Part shown: in pieces, positions 20,317-28,645 of the stretch | Numbering within the stretch: position 1 is the stretch's first letter | How the letters are laid out: the number at the start of each line of letters is the position of its first letter | NCBI GenBank assembly: GCA_046349875.1 | Contig: JAXMBN010000031.1 | Location: forward strand, 3,913-67,912 | DNA: 64,000 bases | Source: JAXMBN01 sp046349875 | GTDB taxonomy: Bacteria > Planctomycetota > Planctomycetia > Pirellulales > Pirellulaceae | Reading direction: 5' to 3' | Notes under the pieces: model-generated | Told to the model about the DNA's origin: nothing | Databases searched by the model: none | Seen by the model: only the letters and a program-made list of their open reading frames with translations | Program-made: the position numbers and the translations under genes

Positions 20317-23300
20317 TTATTGTTTTCGTTTAGAATCATCGTTTGGAAGATCGATCACGATACGAAGATCTCTTTGATTCCGCAAAGCATCGACAGTGGT
20401 TGCAATGTCATCAATTTTGATGAAGCGATGCAACCGAAGCGGGTTGTATGCTTTGAGACGAATGGGTGCGTCCGGCAAACCTTCGATTGCGAACCGACCC
20501 TGACGATCGGTGGCCGATCGCAAGCGAATGCTTGGTTTGGAATGGACGAGTTCCTGTCCCGAAACAGGTGTCGAGTTCAGCAGGGTCATAGGCGAGCCGT
20601 CTTGAAGGGATGCCTCAACAAGGATGCCTTCCACTGGCGTTCCGTAGGAATCGACAACGATGCCACCTACTTTTTGATTGCACCGCAGCAGTTCGACATC
20701 GGGGAGTGTAACGTCCTTTCCTGTGTTTTCCGGCAAGGCGTTTCCCCAGGGGAATTGCCATCGCCATTTGGGATCGATAGCTGCAAAGGGAGGGACCACT
20801 TCGATGAAGAATGATTCGCCTGTTCGTAGACCCGTGATACGGTATTCTCCAGTGGCGTCCGTCTTCACGGAGCCGACGAGTTTTGGACTGGATTCAAGCC
20901 AATTGTTTTGCGTACTTGTTACGTATCGATAGACAAACAGTTGAACATCGGGAGTGGGGACGTCAGTGCAGAGGACGCGTCCGGTTAGCACGACATCCGA
21001 ATGGATTTCTTGGGCCATTGCATTGCCGGTGGGGGCGATTAGGGGAACTCGAATCACCAAAGGGTCTGTGCGAATCACTTCTGCTTGCACAATTGTCCCA
21101 TGTTCCGTGCTTGCATCGAATCGAGGTTTCAAGGCTTCGCTGAGATGTACCCGAAAATTGCTTTCCCCATTGGTTTGAATCGTGAACTCGGCTTGATCCT
21201 TCGTTCTGGTAATGAGTTTTGAATTTGCCATCGGACGGTGGTTGACATCAACGAGCAATCCAGAAACGGTCTCGGTGCGAATGATCTCGATTGGATTGGC
21301 TTCAACCAATTTTGCATCCGCCGATACAAAGATGTCATTGGGCTTCCCATGGGAGACATGTCGGAAGCCCTCAGGTAGGCCGATGATTTCGGCTCGGATT
21401 TTGCCTGGGAGTACAAGGCCTTCGAACTTCCCGTTGGTGTCTGTGATGACTTTTTCGCCTTGGAAAAAGTCGCCATACTGTAGAAAGAGTTGGACATTCG
21501 GAATGGGTGTATGCGTCGATTGTTCGATGACTTGTCCGCGGAGATTTGCAGTCGCGAGCAAGGGGATCTCAAAATGACGAGTCTCGCCTTGGGCCAGCGA
21601 TTGTTTTTCAGGTAGACGAGGACGTACGGGAAGCTCAGGGGCAATCTCGACATGGATATCGATCGAATCCCCTGCCGCGATGATCGGCATTTGAAATCGC
21701 CCTTCGTGATCGGTTATTGCTTCGGCGATTCCGGTCACGACATTCCTATTGACGGTTCGACAAAAAACACGAACTCCTTCGATCCAATCCATATTGTCAC
21801 ATGCAAGCCTTCCTACGATCGATCCGGTTGCGTGAAGTCGAATCTCTCGCACCACTTGAGAAATCGCGGGCGAGAAAGTGTGTCTCTGCCTTCCGTACTT
21901 GTCGCAATGGCTTTCGATGCTGTGGAGGAGATTCGCTTGAAGGGAACGAAGAATTACTTTGCCCGCTTCATCTGTCTCGCCAGATAACCGTGATACGATC
22001 TCTTCAGGGATGAGTTCCAATTGGCGAGTGGTTTTGTATTGGTGTGGTTGGATACTGACACCGCGCAATGGTCGGCCATTAAGAGTTAGGACTTTGAATT
22101 CGGCATTATTTTGAAGAGGCAATTGAAGATTGTATTCTCGATCAAGATTTCCATAGAGTGTTTCTCGAGCGTTGATCGTTTGAATGCAAAATCCAGGAGC
22201 GTACGCCCAAATAGTCGAAAATCCTGTGGAGATACTTGGGGCCGTCCATTCGGCTAAATACCGGAACTCAAAATTTCCATGCTCATCTGCAATGGCTTCG
22301 AGTGTTCTTCGAGGCTTCATTTGAAGGGGCAGCAAGAGTCTTGTTCCTGCAACGGGTTGTCCTTCTTCATTTGTTACACTGCCTCGAATATATTTCCAAT
22401 TTTCCCCTTGAGAGTTTGTCGCACCAAGCACTGTATTCAAGGCGTGAATCGCCGTTGGATGCGAAGCAAAAGTTGCCCCAAGGCGAATGCTCCCCGCTAT
22501 TGTTGAACTTGCAAGAAATAGAATTCCTGTAAGGACCAAAAACGTCTTGTGGGAATATGTTTGCATGCGATCTTTTGTATTGAGCAAAGTGCGTATGCGG
22601 CGCGCAAGTTGACTTGACTGCGAGGCGAAGGCGATTGCAGAAGGTTGTCGACGCATTTGCGAATTCTTGGCAATGGAAAGTAGAAACTCTGAGTACTGGA
22701 TTCGTTCGGCTATGTCCCCTGAAAATGTCGCAGCTTGCGAATCTGCCAAAATATCGAGGTTGATTTGAAGTTCACGACGCAATGCCCAATACACTGGTTG
22801 ATACCACATCAACAACTGAACGATTTGGATGACGTTCCATCGCAGTAAATCGCCGCCTTGAATGTGTGCCCATTCATGGGCGAGGCAATAGCGAATCGAT
22901 TCTGTGTTTCCGTCGCAAGGCGTTGAAGGCATAAGGATGGTCGGCCCTCGGAGTGAGAATACGATTGGGCTTGAAATATCCGAGCTGACCAAGATGCGAA
23001 CGTTGTTTCCCTTTTCCTGCGAAACGGTTCTCCAGATATTGAGAAGCCGATCGCTCGGAGCCGCGGAGCGTTCGGCCATTGCCGATAGCATTCTCTTTGC
23101 AATTAGCCATTGCAATCCAACATAAATGAACGCGATTCCATAACAGACGATTAAGCCAAATGCAGCAGTATCCCAAAAGTACCTAGGCGAATAGGATCGC
23201 GTAGCCCCTAGAATTGGATTGGCTTTATTTGTTTTTAAGGAAGCTGCATCGAAGTTGGAGTTTTCGTTGATTTTTGATTCATTAAAGGATGGTTCAACTG

Positions 23301-23628
23301 TTTCCGTCCCTGCTGGATGATTCATGAACTGTTGGACCGGCAAACTTTGAACAAGTGCCGGAAGGCCCGCAGAAGATGATCTATTTTTATTGAGGTTGGA
23401 ATGGGGGTTACTGTCTACCTGAAATAAGCCAAGCGATGGTCCGGGCAGTTGGATTGCGACCAATCCGAGCGGAATCGAAGAGATGATTAAGAAGCCTATC
23501 AGGATCCAGTGGACGCGATCGATGGGATTGCGAAAACGCGTTACTAAGATTCGCATTGCGGCGAGTAATATGAATGCAGCAAGTGAGTATTCGATCCATC
23601 CGACGACGAACAGCTGCGAAGAAATCAT
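20317..23628 (-). CDS. BlaR1/MecR1-like M56 membrane peptidase with long regulatory-fold tail
   Basis: The first 400 residues form a membrane metalloprotease of the M56 family: four hydrophobic helices (near 10-25, 42-60, 153-175 and 365-380) and the zinc motif HEWAH at 251-255. The rest (about 400-1103) is a string of carboxypeptidase regulatory-like beta-sandwich units recognisable by repeats such as GSVTNEEGQPVAGTRLLLPL, TGSIVGRLACDNMDWIEGV, GQVIEQSTHTPIPNVQLFLQ and GGIVVDSYGTPVEGILVEA. BlaR1 and MecR1 are about 600 residues and carry a penicillin-binding sensor; that sensor is replaced here. The signal sensed is unknown. It is expected to cleave the co-encoded BlaI-like repressor. The ATG at 23628 lies 3 bp beyond the repressor stop, with AAGGAG just upstream, so the two are one operon. 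Confidence 0.85.
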   Translation of the reverse strand: MISSQLFVVGWIEYSLAAFILLAAMRILVTRFRNPIDRVHWILIGFLIISSIPLGLVAIQLPGPSLGLFQVDSNPHSNLNKNRSSSAGLPALVQSLPVQQFMNHPAGTETVEPSFNESKINENSNFDAASLKTNKANPILGATRSYSPRYFWDTAAFGLIVCYGIAFIYVGLQWLIAKRMLSAMAERSAAPSDRLLNIWRTVSQEKGNNVRILVSSDISSPIVFSLRGPTILMPSTPCDGNTESIRYCLAHEWAHIQGGDLLRWNVIQIVQLLMWYQPVYWALRRELQINLDILADSQAATFSGDIAERIQYSEFLLSIAKNSQMRRQPSAIAFASQSSQLARRIRTLLNTKDRMQTYSHKTFLVLTGILFLASSTIAGSIRLGATFASHPTAIHALNTVLGATNSQGENWKYIRGSVTNEEGQPVAGTRLLLPLQMKPRRTLEAIADEHGNFEFRYLAEWTAPSISTGFSTIWAYAPGFCIQTINARETLYGNLDREYNLQLPLQNNAEFKVLTLNGRPLRGVSIQPHQYKTTRQLELIPEEIVSRLSGETDEAGKVILRSLQANLLHSIESHCDKYGRQRHTFSPAISQVVREIRLHATGSIVGRLACDNMDWIEGVRVFCRTVNRNVVTGIAEAITDHEGRFQMPIIAAGDSIDIHVEIAPELPVRPRLPEKQSLAQGETRHFEIPLLATANLRGQVIEQSTHTPIPNVQLFLQYGDFFQGEKVITDTNGKFEGLVLPGKIRAEIIGLPEGFRHVSHGKPNDIFVSADAKLVEANPIEIIRTETVSGLLVDVNHRPMANSKLITRTKDQAEFTIQTNGESNFRVHLSEALKPRFDASTEHGTIVQAEVIRTDPLVIRVPLIAPTGNAMAQEIHSDVVLTGRVLCTDVPTPDVQLFVYRYVTSTQNNWLESSPKLVGSVKTDATGEYRITGLRTGESFFIEVVPPFAAIDPKWRWQFPWGNALPENTGKDVTLPDVELLRCNQKVGGIVVDSYGTPVEGILVEASLQDGSPMTLLNSTPVSGQELVHSKPSIRLRSATDRQGRFAIEGLPDAPIRLKAYNPLRLHRFIKIDDIATTVDALRNQRDLRIVIDLPNDDSKRKQ

Positions 23629-23631
23629 TGG

Positions 23632-24012
23632 CTACTCCTTTCCTTTCGATTTGGCGGATCGCGTTTTGGCAATAAGCCGTTCCAGCTCCCGCATCTCTTC
23701 CGTGGTAATGTCTTCGGCGCGGAGCATATTCAGGACGAGCTTGTCCAGCGCCCCATCAAAGACTCGTTTGAGGAACCTAGAACTTACTTGTTCAATCGTA
23801 TGATTCGCCGTGTAATAGAAGGTGCGTCCCTCTGCTCGCTGCCGGACAAGCCCCTTTTCAGCCATGATCCGAAGAAGTGTTTGGATCGTGGTAAATGCGG
23901 TTGCCTCTTGAGCATTGAGCACCTCATGAACTTCGCGAACTTTGGATTCGCCACGTTCCCACAACACTTTGAGGATGTCTAATTCTCGTTCACTCGGGTG
24001 GCTTTCCGCCAT
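23632..24012 (-). CDS. BlaI/MecI/CopY-type repressor
   Basis: A 126-residue winged-helix repressor of the BlaI family: SERELDILKVLWERGESKVREVHEVLN forms the DNA-binding helices, followed by a wing region with RQRAEGRTFYYTA and a C-terminal dimerisation part rich in Leu and Arg. In this family the repressor is destroyed after its partner M56 protease is activated, which frees its operator. The gene lies first in the operon, directly after a strong palindrome (24025-24047), and has a good ribosome site AAGGAGG 6 bp before the ATG. Target genes beyond its own operon cannot be named from the window. Confidence 0.93.
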   Translation of the reverse strand: MAESHPSERELDILKVLWERGESKVREVHEVLNAQEATAFTTIQTLLRIMAEKGLVRQRAEGRTFYYTANHTIEQVSSRFLKRVFDGALDKLVLNMLRAEDITTEEMRELERLIAKTRSAKSKGKE

Positions 24013-24024
24013 GACTACCTCCTT

Positions 24025-24047
24025 CGCCTAAACTATTAGTTTAGGCG
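24025..24047. promoter_or_regulatory. Palindromic BlaI-type operator before the repressor/M56 operon
   Basis: A perfect 10-bp inverted repeat, CGCCTAAACT and its complement, separated by ATT, ends one base before the AAGGAGG ribosome site of the repressor. A BlaI-type repressor is known to bind a short dyad over its own promoter. Position, symmetry and the neighbour gene make this the probable autoregulatory site; the half-site differs from the TACA core of staphylococcal operators. Confidence 0.8.
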
Positions 24048-24360
24048 TTTGGGTGTCCGTGTCAAGACGGAGCGACGGTGCAGGGATGGCTTTTGAACGT
24101 CAGATGGATGGGCTGCTGGAATCGATTTGCTGCATGGGATCGATTCAGCCAAAGCGTTTCTTTGGAAAACGCCTGCTCGGATGATTACGCAACCCGAGTG
24201 TCGCGAGTAAGTCGCATCATCTGTGCTGTATGGAGAAGCAATGCTGCATCTCATTACGAATAGCCGACCCTGACGGGGAGCGGTACAATTGCTGTCCGTT
24301 TATTGAAAAGGGGCGAGCCTATTAGGTTTGCCCATCGATGGCATTCGATCCAGAAAGGCG
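24048..24360. other. Intergenic region between repressor and Dabb gene
   Basis: About 310 bp between the BlaI-type operon, transcribed leftwards, and the Dabb gene to the right. It must hold both promoters. Apart from the operator at its left edge I see no clear promoter, RNA gene or repeat, and the short open frames in it look non-coding. Confidence 0.4.
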
Positions 24361-24690
24361 ATGATGGAAGGTCAATCTCTTAAAGGCCTGTCTCACATGG
24401 TGTACTTCACATTGGAGGACGATAGTCCCGCCAAGATTGATGCCCTGGTTCAGGCCTGCCACAAGTATCTCGATGGACATCCCGGCATCGTTTACTTTTC
24501 GGTTGGAACGCTGAATCCCGATCTGGCTCGTCCGGTCAATGATCGTGCCTATCAGGTGGCTCTCAACGTCGTCTTCGAGAACCGCGCAGCGCATGACGTC
24601 TATCAGACGGCTGAGCGACATGTGCAATTCATCCAAGAGCAGAAGGCCAACTGGAAGCAAGTTCGGGTATTCGATTCGGATCTCACTTGA
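24361..24690 (+). CDS. Dabb-type stress-responsive alpha/beta barrel protein
   Basis: A small soluble protein of 109 residues with the Dabb pattern: the strand LSHMVYFTLEDDS near the start, a helix with KIDALVQACHKYL, HPGIVYFSVGTLNP, and a C-terminal HDVYQTAERHVQFIQEQKANW helix. These single-domain proteins dimerise as ferredoxin-like barrels and are found in stress responses and in some catalytic roles in secondary metabolism. The ATG at 24361 is preferred because GAAAGG lies just upstream; a TTG at 24328 opens the frame but has no ribosome site. It lies 30 bp upstream of gltX on the same strand and is probably co-transcribed with it. No function beyond the family can be inferred. Confidence 0.8.
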   Translation: MMEGQSLKGLSHMVYFTLEDDSPAKIDALVQACHKYLDGHPGIVYFSVGTLNPDLARPVNDRAYQVALNVVFENRAAHDVYQTAERHVQFIQEQKANWKQVRVFDSDLT

Positions 24691-24720
24691 TTGCCCGCGT
24701 AGACCAAGAAAAGGAAGACG

Positions 24721-26298
24721 ATGACGATCCGCACCCGCTTTGCCCCCAGTCCTACCGGTTACCTTCATATCGGTGGAGTTCGAACAGCCTACTTCAATTA
24801 TCTGCTCGCCAAACAAGCAGGTGGGCAGTTCATTCTACGGATTGATGATACCGATCAAGAGCGGAATGTTCAGGAAGCTTTGCAGCCGATTCTCGATGGC
24901 TTCAAATGGTTGGGGATCCAGTGGGATGAGGGCCCTGAGGTGCAGGGACCGTACCAGCCTTATTTTCAGTCGCAAAGGTTGGCTCGCTATCAAGAAGAAG
25001 TCAAACGGCTCTTGGCAAGCGGTTTTGCTTATCGTGATTACGCTCGAACGGAAGAATTGCAGTCGCAACGCGAGCAAGCGGAAAAGCGTGGGGAAGCTTT
25101 TGTCTATGATCGCCAATGGATGGCTGAAAATGATGCGCAGGCAAAGGCGTTTGAGGCAGAAGGGCGGACTGCCGTCGTGCGTTTGAAGATGCCGCGGGAA
25201 GGGCAGTGTCAGTTTCACGATGGGATTCGTGGTGATGTCTCTTTCGACTGGGCGAACGAGCAAGACCACGTGATTCAACGTCAAGATGGAACATGCTTGT
25301 ATCACTTGGCGAGCGTTGTCGACGACTTTGATTACAAGATCACACACGTGGTCCGTGCCGTCGAGCACCTTCCCAATACGCCACGGCAGATATTCATTGC
25401 GCAGAGTCTCGGATATCCGTTACCGATCTATGCTCACTTGCCCTACGTGGCTGAGCCGGGTGGTACCGCCAAATTGAGCAAGCGGAAGCTCGACAAGTAT
25501 CTCAAGCAAAAGGATTTCGCTTCGTTGTGTGCGCATGGAGAAACGATTGCCAAGCAGATGGGAATCGAGATATCACCCACCACATTCAATCCTGTGGTGG
25601 TCGATTTCTATCGTGAGATCGGTTTTCTACCCGATGCGATTCTCAATTACCTTCTGCTCTTAGGGTGGTCGCTAGATGATTCGACGGAGCATTTTACGGT
25701 CGAAGATGCGATCCGACATTTTTCGTTAGAGCGCGTAAACAAGGCGCCGGCGAGTTTCGATCCTCAAAAGCTGGTTGCATTCCAAACCCGATGGATGAAT
25801 CAGCTCGATCTCAAGAAAAAGGTTGCCATGGTGCTCCCTTACCTGCAAAAAGTAGGTTGGGTTGCATCGCCTCCACCATGCGACGTGAGTGATTATTTGC
25901 AGCGAATTGTGCAAGCCGCCGGCGATCGAATCAAAGTGGCTGGCGACATCCTTCAGTTCAGCGAATTCTTTGTCAGCGATGACTCGTTGACCTACGATGA
26001 GGCCGCATGGGAAAAACGCGTCGCGAAGGATGCTGCAGCGGTCGATCTGTTGCAAAAGTACCTCCCGTTGATGCAAGCCTGCGAAACCTGGGAAGCCCAC
26101 TCCATAGAGAGTCAACTCAAGGGATGGCTCGAGCAAAACGGAGCCAAGATCGGCCAGATCGTCCACATTCTGCGGCTTGCCGCGACGGGGAAAAGCGTAG
26201 GGGCTGGATTGTTTGAAACGCTGGAAATCCTCGGAAAAGATCGCGTTTTGCGTCGAGTTGAGCGACTTCTGGATCGGCTGTCAGCCTCCTCGACATAA
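24721..26298 (+). CDS. gltX: Glutamate--tRNA ligase
   Basis: A class I aminoacyl-tRNA synthetase for glutamate. The HIGH-type signature is PSPTGYLHIGGVR at residues 10-22 and the KMSKS-type loop is KLSKR at 251-255, the form typical of GltX. The N-terminal two thirds include the substrate pocket (DIRGDVSF-like stretch near 165 and the LPNTPRQI loop near 220), and the C-terminal third is the helical anticodon-binding part. Length 525 residues, near the upper end of the normal range of 465-500. There is a ribosome site AAGGAAG just before the ATG at 24721. Sits downstream of the Dabb gene with 30 bp between them. Whether it is discriminating or also charges tRNA-Gln cannot be told from the sequence alone. 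Confidence 0.96.
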   Translation: MTIRTRFAPSPTGYLHIGGVRTAYFNYLLAKQAGGQFILRIDDTDQERNVQEALQPILDGFKWLGIQWDEGPEVQGPYQPYFQSQRLARYQEEVKRLLASGFAYRDYARTEELQSQREQAEKRGEAFVYDRQWMAENDAQAKAFEAEGRTAVVRLKMPREGQCQFHDGIRGDVSFDWANEQDHVIQRQDGTCLYHLASVVDDFDYKITHVVRAVEHLPNTPRQIFIAQSLGYPLPIYAHLPYVAEPGGTAKLSKRKLDKYLKQKDFASLCAHGETIAKQMGIEISPTTFNPVVVDFYREIGFLPDAILNYLLLLGWSLDDSTEHFTVEDAIRHFSLERVNKAPASFDPQKLVAFQTRWMNQLDLKKKVAMVLPYLQKVGWVASPPPCDVSDYLQRIVQAAGDRIKVAGDILQFSEFFVSDDSLTYDEAAWEKRVAKDAAAVDLLQKYLPLMQACETWEAHSIESQLKGWLEQNGAKIGQIVHILRLAATGKSVGAGLFETLEILGKDRVLRRVERLLDRLSASST

Positions 26299-26487
26299 AT
26301 CAAGAGCTTGGGATAATACGGACACTGATTCGCAAGACGGCTCTAGCATCACGGCGATGATGGTCGTTTTGCTTGGATACACCGTCGTGCGCGATGGTTG
26401 TGTCGTTAGATAAAGCATCGTCGTTTGCAATCGATCGTTTGTGGATCGATGTCATCTCTTTATGAATTCACTGGAACTGAAGAATCC
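26299..26487. other. Intergenic region before pgk
   Basis: About 190 bp between gltX and pgk. It contains no clear terminator after gltX. A longer in-frame start for pgk at 26425 exists but adds 21 residues without family homology, so this stretch is treated as the pgk leader and promoter region. Confidence 0.4.
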
Positions 26488-27678
26488 ATGGCCAAGAAAA
26501 GTATTTCGGATGTTGACGTTCGTGGTAAGGTCGTTCTCATGCGAGTCGACTTCAATGTGCCGCAGGATGATAGCGGGGCCATCACGGATGATCGCCGAAT
26601 TCGCATGGCGATGCCCTCGATTGAAGATGTGTTGAATCGAGGCGGACGCTTGGTATTGATGAGCCATTTGGGACGCCCAAAGTTCAAGGGTACTGAGCCT
26701 GAATACACGCTTCGCCCGACAGCCGTTCGATTGGCGGAATTGCTGGGCAAGCCAGTCGCCTTTGCAACGGATACCGTTGGGACCGATGCCGAAGCCAAAG
26801 TCCGAGCTCTGAAGGATGGCGAAGTCGTTGTCTTGGAGAACGTGCGATTCAATCCTGGCGAGAAGGAAGGTGGCGAACCTTCGTATGCGCAAACCTTGGC
26901 TAGTTGGGGTGACGTCTATTGCAATGATGCATTCGGCACGTGCCACCGATTGGAAGGTTCTATGGTTGCGGTTCCCAAGGCAATGGGGAACAAGCCCAAG
27001 GTGTCAGGCTATTTGGTGGCAAAAGAGATCCAATACTTGAGCGAGACCATATCGAATCCAAAGCGACCATTTGTGGCGATTCTAGGTGGAGCCAAGGTTA
27101 GCGATAAAATCAATGTGATCAACAATCTGCTCAGCGTTTGTGATTACGTTTTGATTGGTGGGGCGATGGCCTATACCTTCTCTTTGGCTCAGGGTGGCAA
27201 GACCGGAAAGAGCTTGGTCGAGCCCGAAAAGGTAGAGCTCGCCAAAGAGTTGATTCAAAAAGGTGGCAGCAAGTTGGTGCTCCCTGTAGATACGCATTGT
27301 GGTGATGGCTTTTCAGCGGATTGCAACAAGCAAGTGGTACCGGCAGGGCAAATTCCTGATGGTTGGGAAGGGCTTGATATCGGCCCCGAAACCGCCAAGA
27401 AGTATGCTGCCTTGTTGACGAGTGCCAAGACGGTTGTCTGGAACGGACCCATGGGCGTATTTGAAATGCCGCCGTTCGATGCGGGCACCAAAGCCGTTGC
27501 TCAAGCGATTGCCGAAAGCGATGCCACGAGCATCATCGGTGGTGGCGATAGCGCTGCTGCGATCGAACAGTTGGGGTTTGCCGATCAAGTGACTCACGTT
27601 AGCACCGGAGGCGGAGCGAGCTTGCAGATGCTTGAAGGTGAAAAATTCGAGGCCGTTGAACTTTTGGATAACGCATGA
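26488..27678 (+). CDS. pgk: Phosphoglycerate kinase
   Basis: Glycolytic enzyme transferring phosphate from 1,3-bisphosphoglycerate to ADP. The N-terminal signature VLMRVDFNVPQ is at residues 15-25, the loop LMSHLGRPK near 60, VVLENVRF near 110, the substrate Arg and His region around FGTCHRLEGS near 150, the hinge region AILGGAKVSDKI near 195, and the nucleotide loop IIGGGDSAAAIEQLG near 350 with VSTGGGASLQMLEG at the C-terminus. At 396 residues the length is normal. The start at 26488 (MAKKS) is chosen because all family members start about there. Its stop overlaps the start codon of a rhodanese gene in an ATGA. Confidence 0.97.
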   Translation: MAKKSISDVDVRGKVVLMRVDFNVPQDDSGAITDDRRIRMAMPSIEDVLNRGGRLVLMSHLGRPKFKGTEPEYTLRPTAVRLAELLGKPVAFATDTVGTDAEAKVRALKDGEVVVLENVRFNPGEKEGGEPSYAQTLASWGDVYCNDAFGTCHRLEGSMVAVPKAMGNKPKVSGYLVAKEIQYLSETISNPKRPFVAILGGAKVSDKINVINNLLSVCDYVLIGGAMAYTFSLAQGGKTGKSLVEPEKVELAKELIQKGGSKLVLPVDTHCGDGFSADCNKQVVPAGQIPDGWEGLDIGPETAKKYAALLTSAKTVVWNGPMGVFEMPPFDAGTKAVAQAIAESDATSIIGGGDSAAAIEQLGFADQVTHVSTGGGASLQMLEGEKFEAVELLDNA

Positions 27679-28007
27679 ACCAACCCATTGAAATCGAAGT
27701 TGAAACACTTGCCGATTGGATGAAGAATCGCGACGATGTCATCTTGGTGGATTGTCGCGAAGTCTCTGAACATGATACGGCAAAGATTACGGGATCCGTG
27801 TTGATTCCGATGAGCCAATGGGCCGCGAAGGCGGGAGAGCTCGATGCTTACAAAGACAAGCAAATCGTTGTGCATTGCCACCATGGTGGACGGAGTATGC
27901 GCGTCACGAATTGGCTTCGTCAAAATGGTTTTCCAACAGCCTTGAACCTCGCCGGCGGCATTCACGCTTGGTCTCAGCGAATCGATCCTTCGGTTCCTCA
28001 ATACTAG
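27675..28007 (+). CDS. Rhodanese-like domain protein
   Basis: A single rhodanese domain of 110 residues with the active loop CHHGGRS at about 73-79, giving a cysteine-persulfide active site, and the flanking strands VILVDCREVSEHDTAKITG and GFPTALNLAGGIHAW. These proteins move sulfane sulfur or act as sulfur carriers in the cytoplasm. Six-residue loops are typical of sulfurtransferases rather than of phosphatases. The ATG overlaps the stop codon of pgk, so the two are translationally coupled. The pairing with a glycolysis gene is worth noting but has no obvious chemical meaning. Confidence 0.9.
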   Translation: MNQPIEIEVETLADWMKNRDDVILVDCREVSEHDTAKITGSVLIPMSQWAAKAGELDAYKDKQIVVHCHHGGRSMRVTNWLRQNGFPTALNLAGGIHAWSQRIDPSVPQY

Positions 28008-28116
28008 TAGGCCGGTGGCGAGGCAAAGGGAAACATAGGGATAATAGACGGCGGGGATTGATCGCGGGGATTGACCATTGCTCGCCAGTCTACTACCCTT
28101 CTGAAGATCATCGCTT

Positions 28117-28205
28117 GCGGGTGTGGCGGAATTGGCAGACGCGCTAGACTCAGGATCTAGTGGCCTATACAAACGGCCGTGGAGGTTCGACTCCTCTCAC
28201 CCGCA
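28117..28205 (+). tRNA. tRNA-Leu (CAG)
   Basis: The acceptor arm GCGGGTG (28117-28123) pairs with CACCCGC (28198-28204), with A as the discriminator base. The anticodon stem CTAGA/TCTAG encloses the loop with CAG as anticodon. There is a long variable arm, as expected for a class II tRNA, and a T arm GGAGG TTCGACT CCTCT, with one G:U type pair. No CCA is encoded. A possible -35 hexamer TTGACC lies near 28071, but the -10 element is weak. Confidence 0.95.
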
Positions 28206-28240
28206 CTTCTTTGGATGAGTGAATTGCGAAAGTTCTGCAG

Positions 28241-28555
28241 TCACTCTCTCGCCGTGAAACCGATCCCTGCAGCATGGGACCGGCCGTCTCGACAGAGCTC
28301 TACTCTCTGATTGCTCTCTCCAGTGACCATGACGCGATGCGAGATTGGTTTCTTGGTTTCCAACTCGACGAGATAGATGAAGGCGTAAGGTGAAGGGGTA
28401 CACAGTACGGCTTGATCGAAGGCATGGTAGTAGACCGTCAAGCCAGGAAAAACGGAATGCGAATGCTGGTTTTTGACGAGCGTATTCCGGGGTAGAAGGG
28501 GTAGAGGGGTGAGTTGACGAAAGGGGTGGATTGTGCCACGATTGTCGAACCTCAT
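28241..28555 (-). CDS. Small hypothetical protein
   Basis: An open frame of 104 residues in an otherwise empty 440-bp stretch between tRNA-Leu and the oxidoreductase. I do not recognise it. The middle (GLTVYYHAFDQAVLCTPSPYAF) looks like a folded domain with strands, and it has no signal peptide or membrane helix. The ATG at 28555 opens the frame; no strong ribosome site is seen. The region could also be a non-coding leader for the plus-strand gene that starts about 90 bp further on. Confidence 0.4.
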   Translation of the reverse strand: MRFDNRGTIHPFRQLTPLPLLPRNTLVKNQHSHSVFPGLTVYYHAFDQAVLCTPSPYAFIYLVELETKKPISHRVMVTGESNQRVELCRDGRSHAAGIGFTARE

Positions 28556-28645
28556 CGATGACTTGGGTTTGCGATGGGGGATGGAGGAATCTACCGGAGT
28601 CTCCAGTGCTTAGGCCCAGAACCTCTTTTGGTCCCGCGATTCGTT

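Noticed and set aside
20295..20335. Terminator between the ankyrin/PQQ gene and the M56 gene
   Set aside because: AAACGAAA and TTTCGTTT could pair, but the stem is AT-rich, the arms overlap the end of the M56 coding region and no T run follows.
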